From positions 124,001 to 188,000 of the forward strand of contig MSED01000006.1 of assembly GCA_002099365.1 (NCBI GenBank): a stretch of DNA of 64,000 nt. The letters are read 5' to 3'. Source of the stretch: Phialophora verrucosa (taxonomy: Eukaryota > Ascomycota > Eurotiomycetes > Chaetothyriales > Herpotrichiellaceae). Below, piece by piece: positions 21,805 to 33,620 of this stretch. Each line of letters begins with the position of its first letter. Position 1 is the stretch's first letter. Both the position numbers and the translations under genes were made by a program. The notes under the pieces were generated by a model that did not search any database, had not been told where the DNA came from, and saw only the letters and a program-made list of their open reading frames with translations.

Positions 21805-22886
21805 TCACTCCTTGACGAATGTCTCGAGATCTGTCGAAAGGCATTAGCATTGTCACAATTGCAGCCACGAGCATTGCACCGACCTTCGAGCCACTTCACG
21901 TATTCTTTCTGCTCCTTGTAGTCCATATATTCCGGCAGGAAGCTGGCTAGTTCCTCATCAATACCTCTCTCCTCAAGGTACTGTTGAAGCATCTGCTGGA
22001 GCTCGGGGTCAAGCTCATCGACAGGCGGGCCTGCGTACAGGCTCCGGGCTTCTGATGCGTCCTTGGTACTTTGCGCTTCGAGCAGCGACTCCTTGGGGAA
22101 GAAACTGAGATTCTCGATCTCAATGGTGCCATCTTGGGCGACCGCTCGTATCTCGATCGCCTTGTTGCCGGGCTTGGTGATGGTGATGGTCAGTTGAGCA
22201 GGGTAAGCAGGAGAGGGTTGGTCATCCTCGGCTTCTTCTCCCTCAGCTCGGTCGGCAGGCGCAATGCTGTCCTCGGGCAGAACATCGACCTTCCCTCCTC
22301 TTGCGCCTGACTGATTGGCAGTTTTTCTTCCTGCACCGAAATCCTCGTCTGAAAGCGCGCCATCTTCGTCTATCGCATCAAAATCGTCCTCGGCTGGGTA
22401 TTCAGAGATGTCAGATACGCTCAACTTGATCTTGATCCTATTTGCCGTTAGTCTCGATCTTGCAATTCGTCGAAGGAGTGCCCGCACTTCTCATTGCCAA
22501 AGTCTCTCGTGAGGACGATCTCGTGGGAGCCAGGTTTGTCATGGAGCTTGAAGGGGCTGTTCTCGAGGAATTCGTCGATGATGGCTTGCTTGTCATCTGT
22601 CTGTGACTGAAGTTCGAGCTGTCGCTCGTTGTTGAGTTTGGCAATCAGCGCCTCGTCCGCTGTAGATTGATTAGCAATATCCATGGTTGCTCCTGGAAAA
22701 CATACATTGACCCGCCGGTTCTCTCCTGGCGATAGAGGTCGAGAACGCAGGGTACGATAACTTCAATGCCGGCTGCCACTGCGCCCGGCGAGGTGCGAAT
22801 TTCGAGATGGATGATATGGAGCGGACCGCAGGCTGGCGAGGCAAGGCTCTGGGCAAGGCCCGGCTGAGCATCCTAAGTGAAAGCAT
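21805..22886 (-). CDS. MAM33: Mitochondrial acidic protein MAM33 (p32/gC1qBP family)
   Basis: Acidic doughnut-shaped trimer of the mitochondrial matrix, linked to mitoribosome and respiratory chain function. Four exons on the minus strand: 22886-22706, 22659-22488, 22437-21884 and 21830-21805; introns of 46, 50 and 53 nt; 310 residues. Residues 1-55 are a basic, Ser/Arg-rich presequence. The mature part begins SDEALIAKLNNE and contains the typical alternating acidic loops and strands (ITKPG, IEIENLSFF), then the conserved helix ending LDPELQQMLQQYLEERGIDEEL, split here into shorter blocks. The last exon is 26 nt and gives the WLEDLETFVKE terminus expected of the family. Its donor is GTCGGT, weaker than usual. 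Confidence 0.9.
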
Positions 22887-23678
22887 CTTGAGAGCAGGCT
22901 AAAATGCAGGGAAGATAAGATGAGGGACTGACTTTGGATGAAAGAAGCTGGACAGATGGAAAGCCAGTCTCGAAAGTTTTGCGGAGAATTCAGAGAGGCA
23001 AGGCGAGTCATTCCGTCACGTGAATGGCTTCGTGACGAGTCATGTCGTCAGGGGCCGATATTCTAGGGGATGACCAAGTCCAGATATCATGATGCCACGA
23101 AAATGTAATGCGGACATGGGACCGCAGGGTATTCGCTTCTTCATAACCGCGTAGGAAACAATCCATCTCCAGCAGAGTCTACCGCGAGCCACCAAGATCG
23201 CGCAACAGCCATCCGTAGCATCACAAACCGCTGTTCTTAGCATGCTGAAACTCGTACTACTGCGAAGACCAATATGCAGGTTGGCAGGCACCGTATTCCA
23301 CATGTTTCCAGAATCGCGACCGTGCTATTCCCGTTTTTCAACCTTCGCCCCAAGTAAGCCGTCAAGGCTGTCCTAGCATTGTTGGATGCCGGTTTGCAGG
23401 GTTTCCCAGCTTCGAGTCAGGCACACTTGTAGTGACCATTGGCTCTGTATACCGATACCACATGTCATAGGATGCGCCATGTCACAACCGTTCCGTCTGG
23501 CCGCGAATGAACGAAGTAGAGGGCGGGAAGTTCGCCGAGATGGAGGCGTCACGATGATACGGACGAACGAGAGCCTCATAGCGACGTCGAATAATTGGCA
23601 GAGCCCTCAGGTCAAGATATAACTCCCCTCTATGGAGATGTTGTAACGGATCTGATGCTTCTGTGAAGTCCCTGGGTT
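22887..23678. other. Intergenic, MAM33 promoter side
   Basis: 792 bp between the MAM33 start and the TMA16 stop, both on the minus strand. No gene recognised. Confidence 0.5.
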
Positions 23679-24320
23679 TCAAGAGTTGGCTTTTGGCGGA
23701 AAGGTCGAGGGCTTTATGCCACCACCCTTGACGATACGAACGAAGTCGAGCGTGTTCAGTCCCCCCCATTCTCCCGCCCACCTTTCGACTTTCGACCGGC
23801 TCTCTTCACTTCGGAGCTCGGGGACCCAGAAACCAGCACGAAACTCTCGTTCTTCGGCTTCCTTGCGCTGGGATATTCGCTCTTCAGCTTTTGTAGGCGG
23901 TCTGCCTGGTCTTCGTTCTTGTCTGGCTTCAGCCAACTCGTCATCTTCGCGGTCAATGAAACTGAAACAACTGTGAGATGCAGTGCCAAGAAAGGGTCCC
24001 GTACATACCTTTGGGTCAAGACATGCATTTCGTCGTCTGACAGAGGGCCCGAAGATCCTTCTAGTGCTGTTCTGAACCATGCCACTCTATCCACTACCGA
24101 AACGAAACATCAATACCGATACAACCAATTTGCTGCAATGGCCCTTACCATAGACATGATTCGCTCTCACAGCAGCCTCGAACACCCGAGCCAGCTTTTC
24201 CTCTCTTGCACCAGCACGGCGTAGCCGCTGTGCATCCCGACTGTTCTCATGGAGGGCGGTGGGTTTGCCACCCCGCTTCTTTGAGATTTTCTTTTGTACT
24301 TTGTTTAGTGCTCGTGCCAT
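23679..24320 (-). CDS. TMA16: Translation machinery-associated protein 16 (TMA16)
   Basis: Nuclear/nucleolar factor that associates with pre-60S ribosomal particles. Three exons, 24320-24149, 24093-24009 and 23961-23679; introns of 55 and 47 nt; 179 residues. The N-terminus ARALNKVQKKISKKRGGK and RDAQRLRRAGAREEKLAR is the signature of the family and is very basic. Splicing joins NHVY to VDRVAWF and LTQ to SFIDREDDEL, both matching the expected helical continuation. The C-terminal half is Arg/Glu-rich, ending near GFWVPEL and a short hydrophobic DFVRI patch. Confidence 0.92.
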
Positions 24321-24757
24321 GGTGGTCGTGTCGGGGTCGGTTTTCTGATAGATGATATCTTCATCCGAGTGGACAAAAAAAGTTGATGCCCGGCTGAACC
24401 TCGGGTGAAACCGTGGCTTGGTGGCTTAGTGGCTTAGTGGCTGGTGAGGAAACACAGGCACGCAAGGCGCCAATGATGGACTTGAGTGGATCCCCCGCAA
24501 CGCGTCGCGCATTGAGTTGGGCGGCGCTTCCTGCAAGCCAGGTCAGGTATGCTTTGCATGCACTGGCCTACCGAAGTACCAACTACAACCATTACATTCA
24601 CAGGAACACAATCAATGGCTCTGGGTCCTCCGTTCGCGCCTATACCGTCATTCGCTATCGCCGCCCTCGATTCCTCTCTTCCAGTGTTCTACGTTACCCT
24701 GCATAAGTTGGATGTATATGTAAACAGGCGGTGAGAGCCGGCGCCAACTAGTCAGAC
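24321..24757. promoter_or_regulatory. Divergent promoter region TMA16 / EXO1
   Basis: 437 bp between divergent starts. It includes an A7 tract near 24375 and the GTGGCTTA tandem repeat listed separately. Confidence 0.5.
24413..24443 (+). repeat. Short tandem repeat, about four copies of GTGGCTTA
   Basis: Units at 24413, 24421, 24429 and 24437. The two middle copies are perfect, the first ends in G and the last is a 7-mer. It lies in the TMA16/EXO1 divergent promoter. Confidence 0.85.
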
Positions 24758-27093
24758 ATGGGCATCAAGGGTGAGTACCTGGATATCCGTTCATACTACT
24801 AGTATTGACGTCGCCAGGCTTGCTGCCCTTGTTGAAATCAATCCACAAGCATTGCACTCTCAAGAAGTTCTCCGGACAGACTATTGGAGTTGACGCCTAT
24901 GGATGGCTACACCGAGGCGTGGTGGGCTGTGCTTTTGCCCTTGCCATGGACAAGCCCACTACGATTCACATTGATTTCGTGCTGAGCCGTGTGCGCATGC
25001 TCATTGACTTCGGGATCACGCCGTACCTGGTATTCGATGGCGACAATCTACCTAGCAAAGCCGGAACAAACGCTGCGAGGCGGAGAAAGAGAGAAGAAAG
25101 CAGAGCGTTAGGTTTGGAGTTGCACAAGGCTGGGAAGACCACTCAAGCCCAACAAGAACTACAGAAAGCCATCGACGTTACCCCAGTTATGGCCCGACAG
25201 CTCATCGAGGAGTTGAAGAAGCTCAATGTCCAGTACATTGTAGCGCCGTACGAGGCGGATGCTCAGCTGGTTTACTTGGAGCAGAAGGGCATAATCGATG
25301 GCATTCTGGCCGAGGACTCTGACATGCTTGTGTTCGGCGCGAAGCGGCTCTTGACCAAGCTAAACCAATACGGAGAACTGGTTGAAATCGAGCGGGCCGA
25401 CTTTGTCATGTGCAAGGAGATTAGTCTTGCCGGCTGGACGGATACGATGTTTAGACGGATGGCCATCCTCAGTGGTTGCGACTATCTCCCTAACATCGGC
25501 AAACTCGGGCTGAAGACTGCCCACAGTCTTGTCCGCAAGTATAACGACGTCGAGAAAATCCTGCGCATTGTCCAACTCGAAGGGAAAATGATCGTACCGA
25601 CCGGCTACCTGGAAGATTATCGCAACGCCGAACTGACGTTTCTACACCACCGCGTCTTTTGTCCCACCGCACAAAAGGTGGTGCACTTGAATGAGCTCGC
25701 TCCAGGCATGTCTGATGCAGACATGCCGTTTCTGGGGCCTTACGTCGATCCTGAGACGGCCCTCGGTGTGGCCTGTGGTGACCTCGACCCTTTTTCGAAG
25801 AAACCCTTGCAGGTCAACAAATCGCTTGCCCGCCCTGCCCTAGGTGACCGGAGAAGGCAGAGTTATGCAGGAGTGCCAGATCTGAAGCCGAAGAAATCGA
25901 TAGAGACATTCTTCCAGCCATATCGCCAGCCACTGGCGGAGCTGGACCCAAATAGCTTGACGCCTTCTCCTTCACAGCAACGGGTACTCGAACGCAACCG
26001 AAATGCTTCGTGGGAACCAAGACTAGTCCATACGGCCCCCGCTCTGCGGCGGAATACAACATTCATGGCTCCGCTGTCGGCCGCTGCAGACCGGACCAAT
26101 TTCTTGGCTAGAGCTGCGACAATGTCGACATATCAACCGACGAAGCGACAACGTTTGTGTTCAGGCTCGACGGATCCTTCGCCAACCAAGGAGACGAAGC
26201 AGAGCCCGTTCTTCCCAGCCAAGGGCGGAGAGGCCAGCCCCCTGGCACAAAAGATGCCTAGGAACAGGAAAACCCAGAAATCCAAGTTTGAGGTGTTCGC
26301 GGACGATAACACAGATATGCTACTTGAACCTGGGGTCCATCAGGCGGCCAGTCCCACCAAGGACGTGCAACGCAAGGCTTCCGCGAAAGTCAAAGTGCCA
26401 TGTATATCGCAGGAACATGATTCACAGGCATCAGTGCCAGAATCATCTCCTATAGTCCAATCGCCAAAGCAGCCTATGTTGTCACCTTCGGTGAGTATGT
26501 CCCCCTCACGCAACGGCGCAGCTTCGAAGGAGATCAGCCAAGACGACGATCCCGATGCATTTGAGGATCTCCTCGAATATCACATTCAAAAGCAAAATGA
26601 AGCGTTGACGAAGGCAAAGCTAAAGGGGTCGTTGATGGAAACCTTTGGTCTCCAGTCACAGCGGGGGCGAGACCGATCACTACGATCTCTGCAGTCGGTC
26701 TCGCCTAAGGAGCCTGGACAACAGACATACGACCACGCATCCGAGGAAGTACAGATAAGTGCGCTCAGGAACCTGCCAAAGGCCAGTGATGTTGAATCAA
26801 TTTGCAAAAGGGGAAATCTGTCAAACACATGGGATCAATCATCGCTGAAGGTCCAGCAGACAGCGTTGGAGTCGCTGAGCAGACGGACCGCACCAGCACC
26901 AGCAGCACAACTACGAAATGGAGTCATGGGTGACCAGGGGTTGGCCACGAAAGCGAAGGGCCACGCCTCAGCATCGAGTATCATGCGTGGGAGTGAGGAT
27001 GCTTTGGTGCCTAACAGCGAGGATGAAAGGTCAGACGCGGGCTCGCCCAGAGCCAAGTTCGACCTCAGTGCTTTTTCATTTGTATCGGCGTGA
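24758..27093 (+). CDS. EXO1: Exonuclease 1 (EXO1), XPG/Rad2 family 5' flap nuclease
   Basis: 5'-3' exonuclease and flap endonuclease in mismatch repair, double-strand break resection and meiotic recombination. Two exons: 24758-24770 (13 nt) and 24818-27093, intron 47 nt; 762 residues. The first exon supplies only MGIK before GLLPLLK, the family N-terminus. Catalytic acidic residues are visible in GVDAYGWLH, VFDGD, YEADAQL, and EDSDMLVFG. The helix-hairpin-helix GCDYLPNIGKLGLKTA follows near residues 228-245. After residue about 350 the chain is low-complexity and basic. It contains FFQPYRQPL, a motif of the PIP-box (Qxx[IL]xx[FY][FY]-like) kind (IETFFQPY). The C-terminal tail resembles the regulatory tails that bind mismatch repair factors. 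Confidence 0.95.
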
Positions 27094-28001
27094 TTGATTG
27101 GGTTTCTAGGCTTGCTTAGCGGCGTCTGTGTGGTGTTTGATTGCTGTTTAGCGGAGCATTGTGAAGCGATGTGGAAGGTTTGGATTGGTTGCCTAGAGAC
27201 TCGCCCGAGGCATTGGGCAGAGCTGACGAGACAAATTATCGATGACCATTGGCTACGAGTATTGCCTCTTGATGGTTGAAGGTTCATAACAGCTGTTGGA
27301 CTATCATAGGTGCACGAGAACAACTTGCACAACGTGAATAACCAAAGTCAACCACGAGGTTCGGGTCGGGAAGGAGAATGAATTGCTCTTGACAGCGTGA
27401 CACTTTGCACGTGAGGGCGGGTTTGACAGCGGTAAGCGCTACGTCATTGTTTGGCTCTAGCCCGATTGGGGTTTCGTGCAGCCTTCCTCGCCCAGCCTTG
27501 CCGAACTTGCAACACCGCAGTTTTCCTGCCACCACATTAATTTCTAACAATTCACTCACACATCAGCCCAGCCTCATGGATTCCAGCATGGCAAATCTGT
27601 AAAAGCCAATCATAACAGCCGCAACGCCAGTCTCGAAACATCTCAAGGACTAAATCAAGCTACGCCTCTCTCCCTCTCCTCCTCTTTCCTCTCTTTACAT
27701 ACAATCTGCTCATCTGTCTGTTGGAAGAAAGACCCAGGCAGCTAACCATTCTATTTTCTTCAGGCTCTTGACAATTGCGAAATAGTACGAGTCCGTGGGA
27801 CCGACATTGTTCATAACGCACCCTCCAACCATTCTACGCCCTGACCATTACCCCGAGTTGCATTGACCACGTCTTGAGCCGGGCCAAGTGCCAAAGCTTC
27901 TACTCGTGCTGAGCTTCAACACGGAAATCCGTCCTCACGGACGGCAAGAATATCACTCGAATACCCCTCGAGGCCGTTGACCTCGACAAGACACCGACAC
28001 A
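27094..28001. other. EXO1 3' flank and FIG1 promoter/5' UTR
   Basis: 908 bp. A strong CT-rich tract at 27664-27706 is typical of filamentous-fungal core promoters just upstream of transcription starts. It lies about 300 bp before the FIG1 ATG. No gene seen. Confidence 0.55.
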
Positions 28002-28866
28002 ATGGCACTCCGATTCAAGACAGGATGGAGGAGATTTGTCCCTTTCATAGGATACCACCATGTCCTTATGATATTCATAGCCATTGCTATCATCTTGCTA
28101 TGTGAGTCCAGCATTATACCTCACAGCTACCACACCCAATACTGACTGGCTGGATCTAGCACTCTTACTTGCCGGCTGCTCCTCAACCTCCCCGCTCATC
28201 CCCGACATCTACCTAATCTCCCTCTACTACCAACAATATCCACCCGTCTTCTCCACGGTACAAGTCGACCCTTCCGTCACCACCGCAATTGCAAACATTG
28301 TCGCCGGCGCAGACCTCAATGTCCGCGTCGGCTACTTCGGCATCTGCATCCGAGTCGACCGCGGCGCCTGGATGTGCAATCAAAACTCCACCGCACTGGC
28401 GGATCTGGTGTCTGTGGACCAAGACCCACTCAACCTGATATGGGTAGCCAGCACCTTCAAGAACGCGATTGTGTTTCCCTACCTGCTCATAATCGCCGTG
28501 GTACTGGCGTTCTTGACATTCGTGCTCCTCGCGACGTTTCCCGGCTGGCACACCAGTACCGGACCCGATGGCTCGGAGCACGAGGTTCGACCATTCCCCT
28601 CAAGAGCTGTCTCCCAGGTGGCGTTGGCAACGATATTCATTGCCTCGGTGTTCGTGCTGGTCAGCGTCATGTGGCAACACACTGCGGCCGTGGCGGCGAG
28701 TACGGTTGCGCAAGACCTGGGGAACGGGAGTGTCAAATCCGGGGTTGGGACGGCGGCCATGGTGCTGGGTTGGTTCGGCTTTGGACTGCTCGTTGTCGTG
28801 ACCCTGGGGTTGTTGGTCATGATATTGAGTATTCAATTATTGGACCGGTTGACGGATGAGGTATGA
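28002..28866 (+). CDS. FIG1: FIG1-family Ca2+ regulator / membrane fusion protein
   Basis: Fig1 proteins are four-pass, claudin-like plasma membrane proteins needed for mating-related calcium influx and cell fusion, and for hyphal fusion or development in filamentous fungi. Exons 28002-28101 and 28160-28866, intron 58 nt; 268 residues. Transmembrane segments lie at about residues 17-40, 140-160, 185-205 and 225-250. The extracellular loop opens with LAGCSSTSPLIPDIYLISL, the family block. Two Cys in GICIRV...MCNQ fit the conserved claudin-like disulfide. The end is ambiguous: DEV then stop at 28866, or splicing of a 64-nt intron (28861-28924) to give DED with a stop at 28930. Confidence 0.88.
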
Positions 28867-29660
28867 TTCTCGCATCGCACAAGAACCCTCGGCATTCTGA
28901 ATACCGATACTGACGTCGAAGCAGGACTAAGAAATCTTGTGTACAAAAAAACAAGGAACGAAGCGGATGAAGCGATGTTAATATGGTTTGTTTCACGGCG
29001 AACTGAAAAGGAATGAGAAATCGAACATTGATGCGAGCGATCGGGCTGGACTCACGGTTGGACATACAAGCAAATTCACGGCGGGCGGGCGGCGTTCCTG
29101 GATATAGATCTCAACACGACTCGGCGACAGTTCTTGCATTTCATGGCGGCGAGGAAACCATAAAAATCCAGACCATTCGCATGAATCCGGTGGATACCAG
29201 GTGATAAGAATTCTCATCGAGATTGAGATTGAGAATGAGATTGCGATATCTATTCCAATGGAAGGAAGACATGAGCTGAAGCTGGGCTGATATGGGCTGT
29301 GATGCGATGCGATGTGATCAGATGAGACGAGTCGACACGAGAAGAGACAACTCGGTGCCAGTTGGGAAGCATAGAATGGGAGACCGAGTATAGAGTTACT
29401 CCATAGGCAGCAGCATGGAGTCACAGTGTGTACATATGTGGCACATCTCCTTGACCGAGTCCATACGGAGGACGGAGTAGTCCAGCCTATTCGGAATTCA
29501 TTCCCATTCTCGTTCTCGTTCAATTTCAACCGTTCCCTGGAAGTACTCCATACGGACACCTTGGCCGAGCCCATGGCAGTTCATGCATAGCAATGTCAAG
29601 TCATAGAGTCATGATCACGACCACTTGATCTACCATACCAGACAATAGATACTCCGGGGG
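28867..29660. other. Convergent intergenic region, FIG1 / GTPase-RING-patatin gene
   Basis: 794 bp. A short GAGATT-type repeat lies at about 29218-29246, and CTCCATA recurs near 29398 and 29547. No gene. Confidence 0.5.
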
Positions 29661-32600
29661 TCAATCCCACGCCCTGGCCTTCGTATACAAGTCCTGCACC
29701 GAGACGGGAAAGCCGCTAATCGGCACCGGGGCGGCCGAGTCTCTGAACCGCACGGCCACAAGCAGAGACTTGCTCTCCGAAGGCTCGGCGAAGTGGACGG
29801 GGACGCGAAAGACGCAGTGAGAACGGAGGACTTGGTCCTTGACGGTGGCAAACGCAGGGATTTCGGTCCAGGGTTCGTGTTGCACGGCCGGGAAATTCGA
29901 GATGCCTCTCGACGAGGCGGAGAGCTTGGTCCAGAACAGCCCGGTTGCTCGGTGGAGCAGGCGAGTCAATTCGACGCTGCCGTGGCGGAGGCGGGTCCGA
30001 ACCGTGCCTTGGATCTCCATGGCCACAATACTGTGTTGACTGCTGCTTGTCGGCGTGGGCGTGAGGGTAGGGGTCATGGGGCTACTCAAGGGTGTTGTGG
30101 TGTCCGCAGTATCGGGCTCGAAGTAGAACAGACTGGCAAGCAGAGCGTTTGCGACGTCGCCGATTCGAGCTCTCCATCCCGGGGCTTCCATCTGATGCTG
30201 CACCATCGCTTCCAGCTTGTCCATCTTGTCCCATTGCCAGAGAGTGACCTTTTGGAGGTCCTCGTCGATGGCCGGGTTGAGGCGGTGGAGGCGATCGCGG
30301 ATGCCGTCGGTGGCGCCGCTCGACCGGAAATTTTCCCACTGATGCTCCGAGTCCAGCTGTCGGTGGAATGTCTTGCAAATCTCGGCGAACCCTCCAATGC
30401 GAATCGCCTTGGGGATCTTGACCTCGGACTCCTGGATCCCGGTCCCTAGCGAGACCAGGACGTCGAGCGAGGGTGTGTTCTCCGGCCAGATCTTTTTGAT
30501 CTCCTCGACGGCGCCGGGAGCCGGGCAGTTCATGTGCAGGGCCCCGTCAAAGTACAACTTACCTGTTTCCGTCTTTTTGAATGGTGGCAGGTAGAAGGGA
30601 GCCGCAGAGGTTGCCAGTCCAGCCTCCCAGATCTTCATCCCCTTGCCTTCATCGTCTTCACGGTCAAAGTCGTCACTCGGTCCCAGCGTAGCTCTGTTGT
30701 AACTGGTGATTAGATGGGGCCTTTGGCCGAACTCGCTCGTGGTCACCACCGCAACTCTCGTCGAGCATTGGTGATGCCGAGTTCGCGCGGAACTGAAAAG
30801 GCTGGTGTTCGCGCCGAAAAAATCCTTGAGTCCCGTCTGTAGGGGGGCGGAGTCGAACAGAGCTTGATATAGGCCGAACGACATGACCACACTTGTCACA
30901 AAGTGGCCCAGTCCGAGCTTTGTCAAAAGTTTGCCGGCTCGAGGACGGACGAATGTGGCAGAGCCAAAAGACTTGAAGGCGTCGGTGAGCAAACTGGTCT
31001 CCGTCTTCGCATCTCTGTCTCCCATGGAGACGGCTAGCCCGATAATTCCTCCTGTGCTGTGTGTTAGACGGCGACGCATCAAACCCGCGTTTCATGGCTT
31101 CACCACTCACCAGTGCTTGTTCCAACCACCAGATCGAAATAGTCGCGAAAAGGGATTCCCAGGCCGAGTTTGTTCTCGATCTCTCGGATAAGAGCGAGCT
31201 CAATGATGCCGCGGATACCGCCTCCATCAAGGGTCAGGATTCGGATACCGGCGCAGCATGGCGGCTCTCTGATCAAGTGCGAGTAGTTGTCTCCCATTCG
31301 TATGCCGCAGAGAGAGCAGACTTCGAATGTCCAAGCGGACTCGAAGGGCTCCGCCGGTTTTCCCAACTCGCGCACGCATCGAACACAGTATCCATGCCCG
31401 CAATGCAGGACATTTTCTGGCACTGCTTGCAAGCACGCCAAGCACGTGGTGTTGCTTGTCATGGAAGACCATTGTTGCCCGTACTTCTGCATGACGGACT
31501 CCCGAACTCGTTTGATTTTATCTGGGGGAGGCTTCCTCATGGAACGTCGTCCAGTCCGGTCTTCGGTCAGAACAGTGTTGTAGTGCTCCAGGAACTTGCC
31601 ACGGATTAGACCCACCAAGTTCGGGTCTAATACATGTCTACGTTCGAGCGGTCCGTTGGCTTGCTTGTTGGAAGCGGAGAGATGCAGTTCTTGATGAGCT
31701 ATCGCAGGACCATTGATGCAGAGGCCGCCGCTGGTGAACTCATAGCCGCACTGCTGGTATTTCGCTTCGTACTCGGTGATGGCAGACTGACATTGCTCCG
31801 CCAACGAAATGTCGTTCTCATCCTCTGCTGACACAGAGTCGAAAATGTGTTCGGGATCCATCACTGGAGGCAGAGATCAGACGATGAGGGAACCGTGCCC
31901 TGAAGGGTCTCTTACCTTGATGGAGTGTTCTCATACTCCAAACAACAAGATCCAGGGCTATGATATCGGGTATCATGGATCTTGTTCTCCGCGAATATGG
32001 TGCATTCAAGGCAAGTCGGAGGAAATTGGCAATGTGGTTCAAAAATGTCTGGGGATTGGGTTTGCTTATCCGGACCACTTGATTGAAGTTGAATGGTTTG
32101 TCGCTGGTTCGGAAATGCTCAAAGGCCGCGAAGAGCGTCTGTGAGAAGGACGCGACGTCGTATTTCATCCACACTTGCGAACGCATGCTTATCGATCGAC
32201 TAGACGCCTCGTCTATCAGCGTCCGCAAGCCCAGATACTGGGCGAACGTCGTTTCGTCGCGGTATTCCTCGATATCATCGACACGCGGGATGCAGAAGCA
32301 GAACGTCTTGTCGAATAAAACATCGTACAGATCTCGGTTGTCATAGATATGCTTGCTATACTGTTCCTGCCGGCTGTTGTAATCGTTGACGAAGTTCTGT
32401 AGTATGCCTGGTTTCTTCCATAGGATAACTGTCTGTTGGTCCAGGTACAATCTTTCCAGTGACTCAGCATCGATGATCTGCTGACGCTGCCCAATGGCTC
32501 CGTTGCGGACGATGATGAGGGTCTTCCGTGAAGGGTAGTTGACTGAATGTAACACTGCCGTTGCCGCCCACTCGAGCGCGCTCACAAGGAGACTCGTGAT

Positions 32601-33620
32601 GTTCTGGTCCTCGTTGGTGACGAAGACAACAACATCACTGATCGAGTATAGGAATCGAGCATAGTATAACTCTGCTCGTCCCTGTCCATCCTGAGTAGAA
32701 ATGTTTGCCGTCACCGGTGCCTTGTAGAGGAGATTAGCCTCTAGAGCATCGTCTCCTAGAGGCGCCGTGCCTCGGCCACCGGTGAGCCGTTCGGCATTTG
32801 TTTGAGTAGAGCCAGTAAAGAATCCTTCACAATCGGCAAAGAGAGTGTAGCCGGCTTGGCCGACCACAGGCTCACGCGAGGCTTTCTCATCCCTATAAAG
32901 ATGGACACCGAACGTGGTCGGATCTGCGAGATGATCGACATGTCCCGATCTTGTCACAGGCAACGGACCTTGGGAAGAGCTGACGTTCCTGAAAGCCGTC
33001 ATACGGCTCTGATTTGAGGCAAGAACCGAGATGTCGTCGTCTTGTACCAGCTGCCCATTGAGACTCCCCAACAGCAGCATCGCCCTGACCAATGTGCTCT
33101 TTCCCACACCTGATTTGCCAATAAAGGACACGATTGTCGGGAAAGTGCTAGACACATCGGCGCCGCCATCGGCAGCAGGATCACATAACGGACCGAACCG
33201 GTCATAGACATAGAGGAAAGGCTGGGAGTTGCGGTGGCGGATATTGAACCATCGCGTCCTGGCGTTCTCCTCGTGTAGTCTTTGCAGTCGTCGTGGTTCG
33301 TCTTCCGAACGTATTACATCTTGGACGAAGAAATGCTGCGTTGACATGCCCAGCGCAACATGTGACGATGCGTCGCTCTGGCTTCGTGGGAGATGGTCAT
33401 TCCAGCAAGTCCCATGCCACTGGCAGTCCTTGGTATTGCAGGCTTCAGTGTGGCAGTAGATGGAGTAATAGTCCTGGCAGTGCTTGCTCTTCGAGCACCG
33501 AGCAGCCCATCTCCAAGAGACACTTCGCCCACAGCGACATTTGCACGTCGACGATTCGTCCTAAGTATCTCAGCCTTGTCCGAAGTAGCCACACGATTAG
33601 TTAGCGAAGAGTCTTACCAT
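29661..33620 (-). CDS. Cys-rich / GBP-like GTPase / RING / patatin phospholipase multidomain protein
   Basis: Four exons: 33620-33618 (ATG only), 33560-31916, 31863-31111 and 31051-29661; introns 57, 52 and 59 nt; 1263 residues. Domains in order: a Cys/His-rich segment, residues 7-57 (Cys 7, 9, 11, 23, 29, 37, 42, 47, 53); a P-loop GTPase with GKSGVGKS at 149-156, DCEG at 244-247 and a GBP-like VRNG near 352-355; a RING-type finger, about 690-735, spaced C-x2-C-x10-C-x-H-x2-C-x2-C-x19-C-x2-C; and a patatin domain with DGGGIRG (762-768), GTSTGG (797-802, Ser nucleophile) and DGA (969, Asp of the dyad). All core patatin residues are intact. A GTPase switch feeding a phospholipase suggests lipid-hydrolysing defence or allorecognition, possibly with ubiquitin ligase activity; that is inference. 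A TGA in frame just upstream of the Kozak-like CCACCATGG supports the start. Confidence 0.85.
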
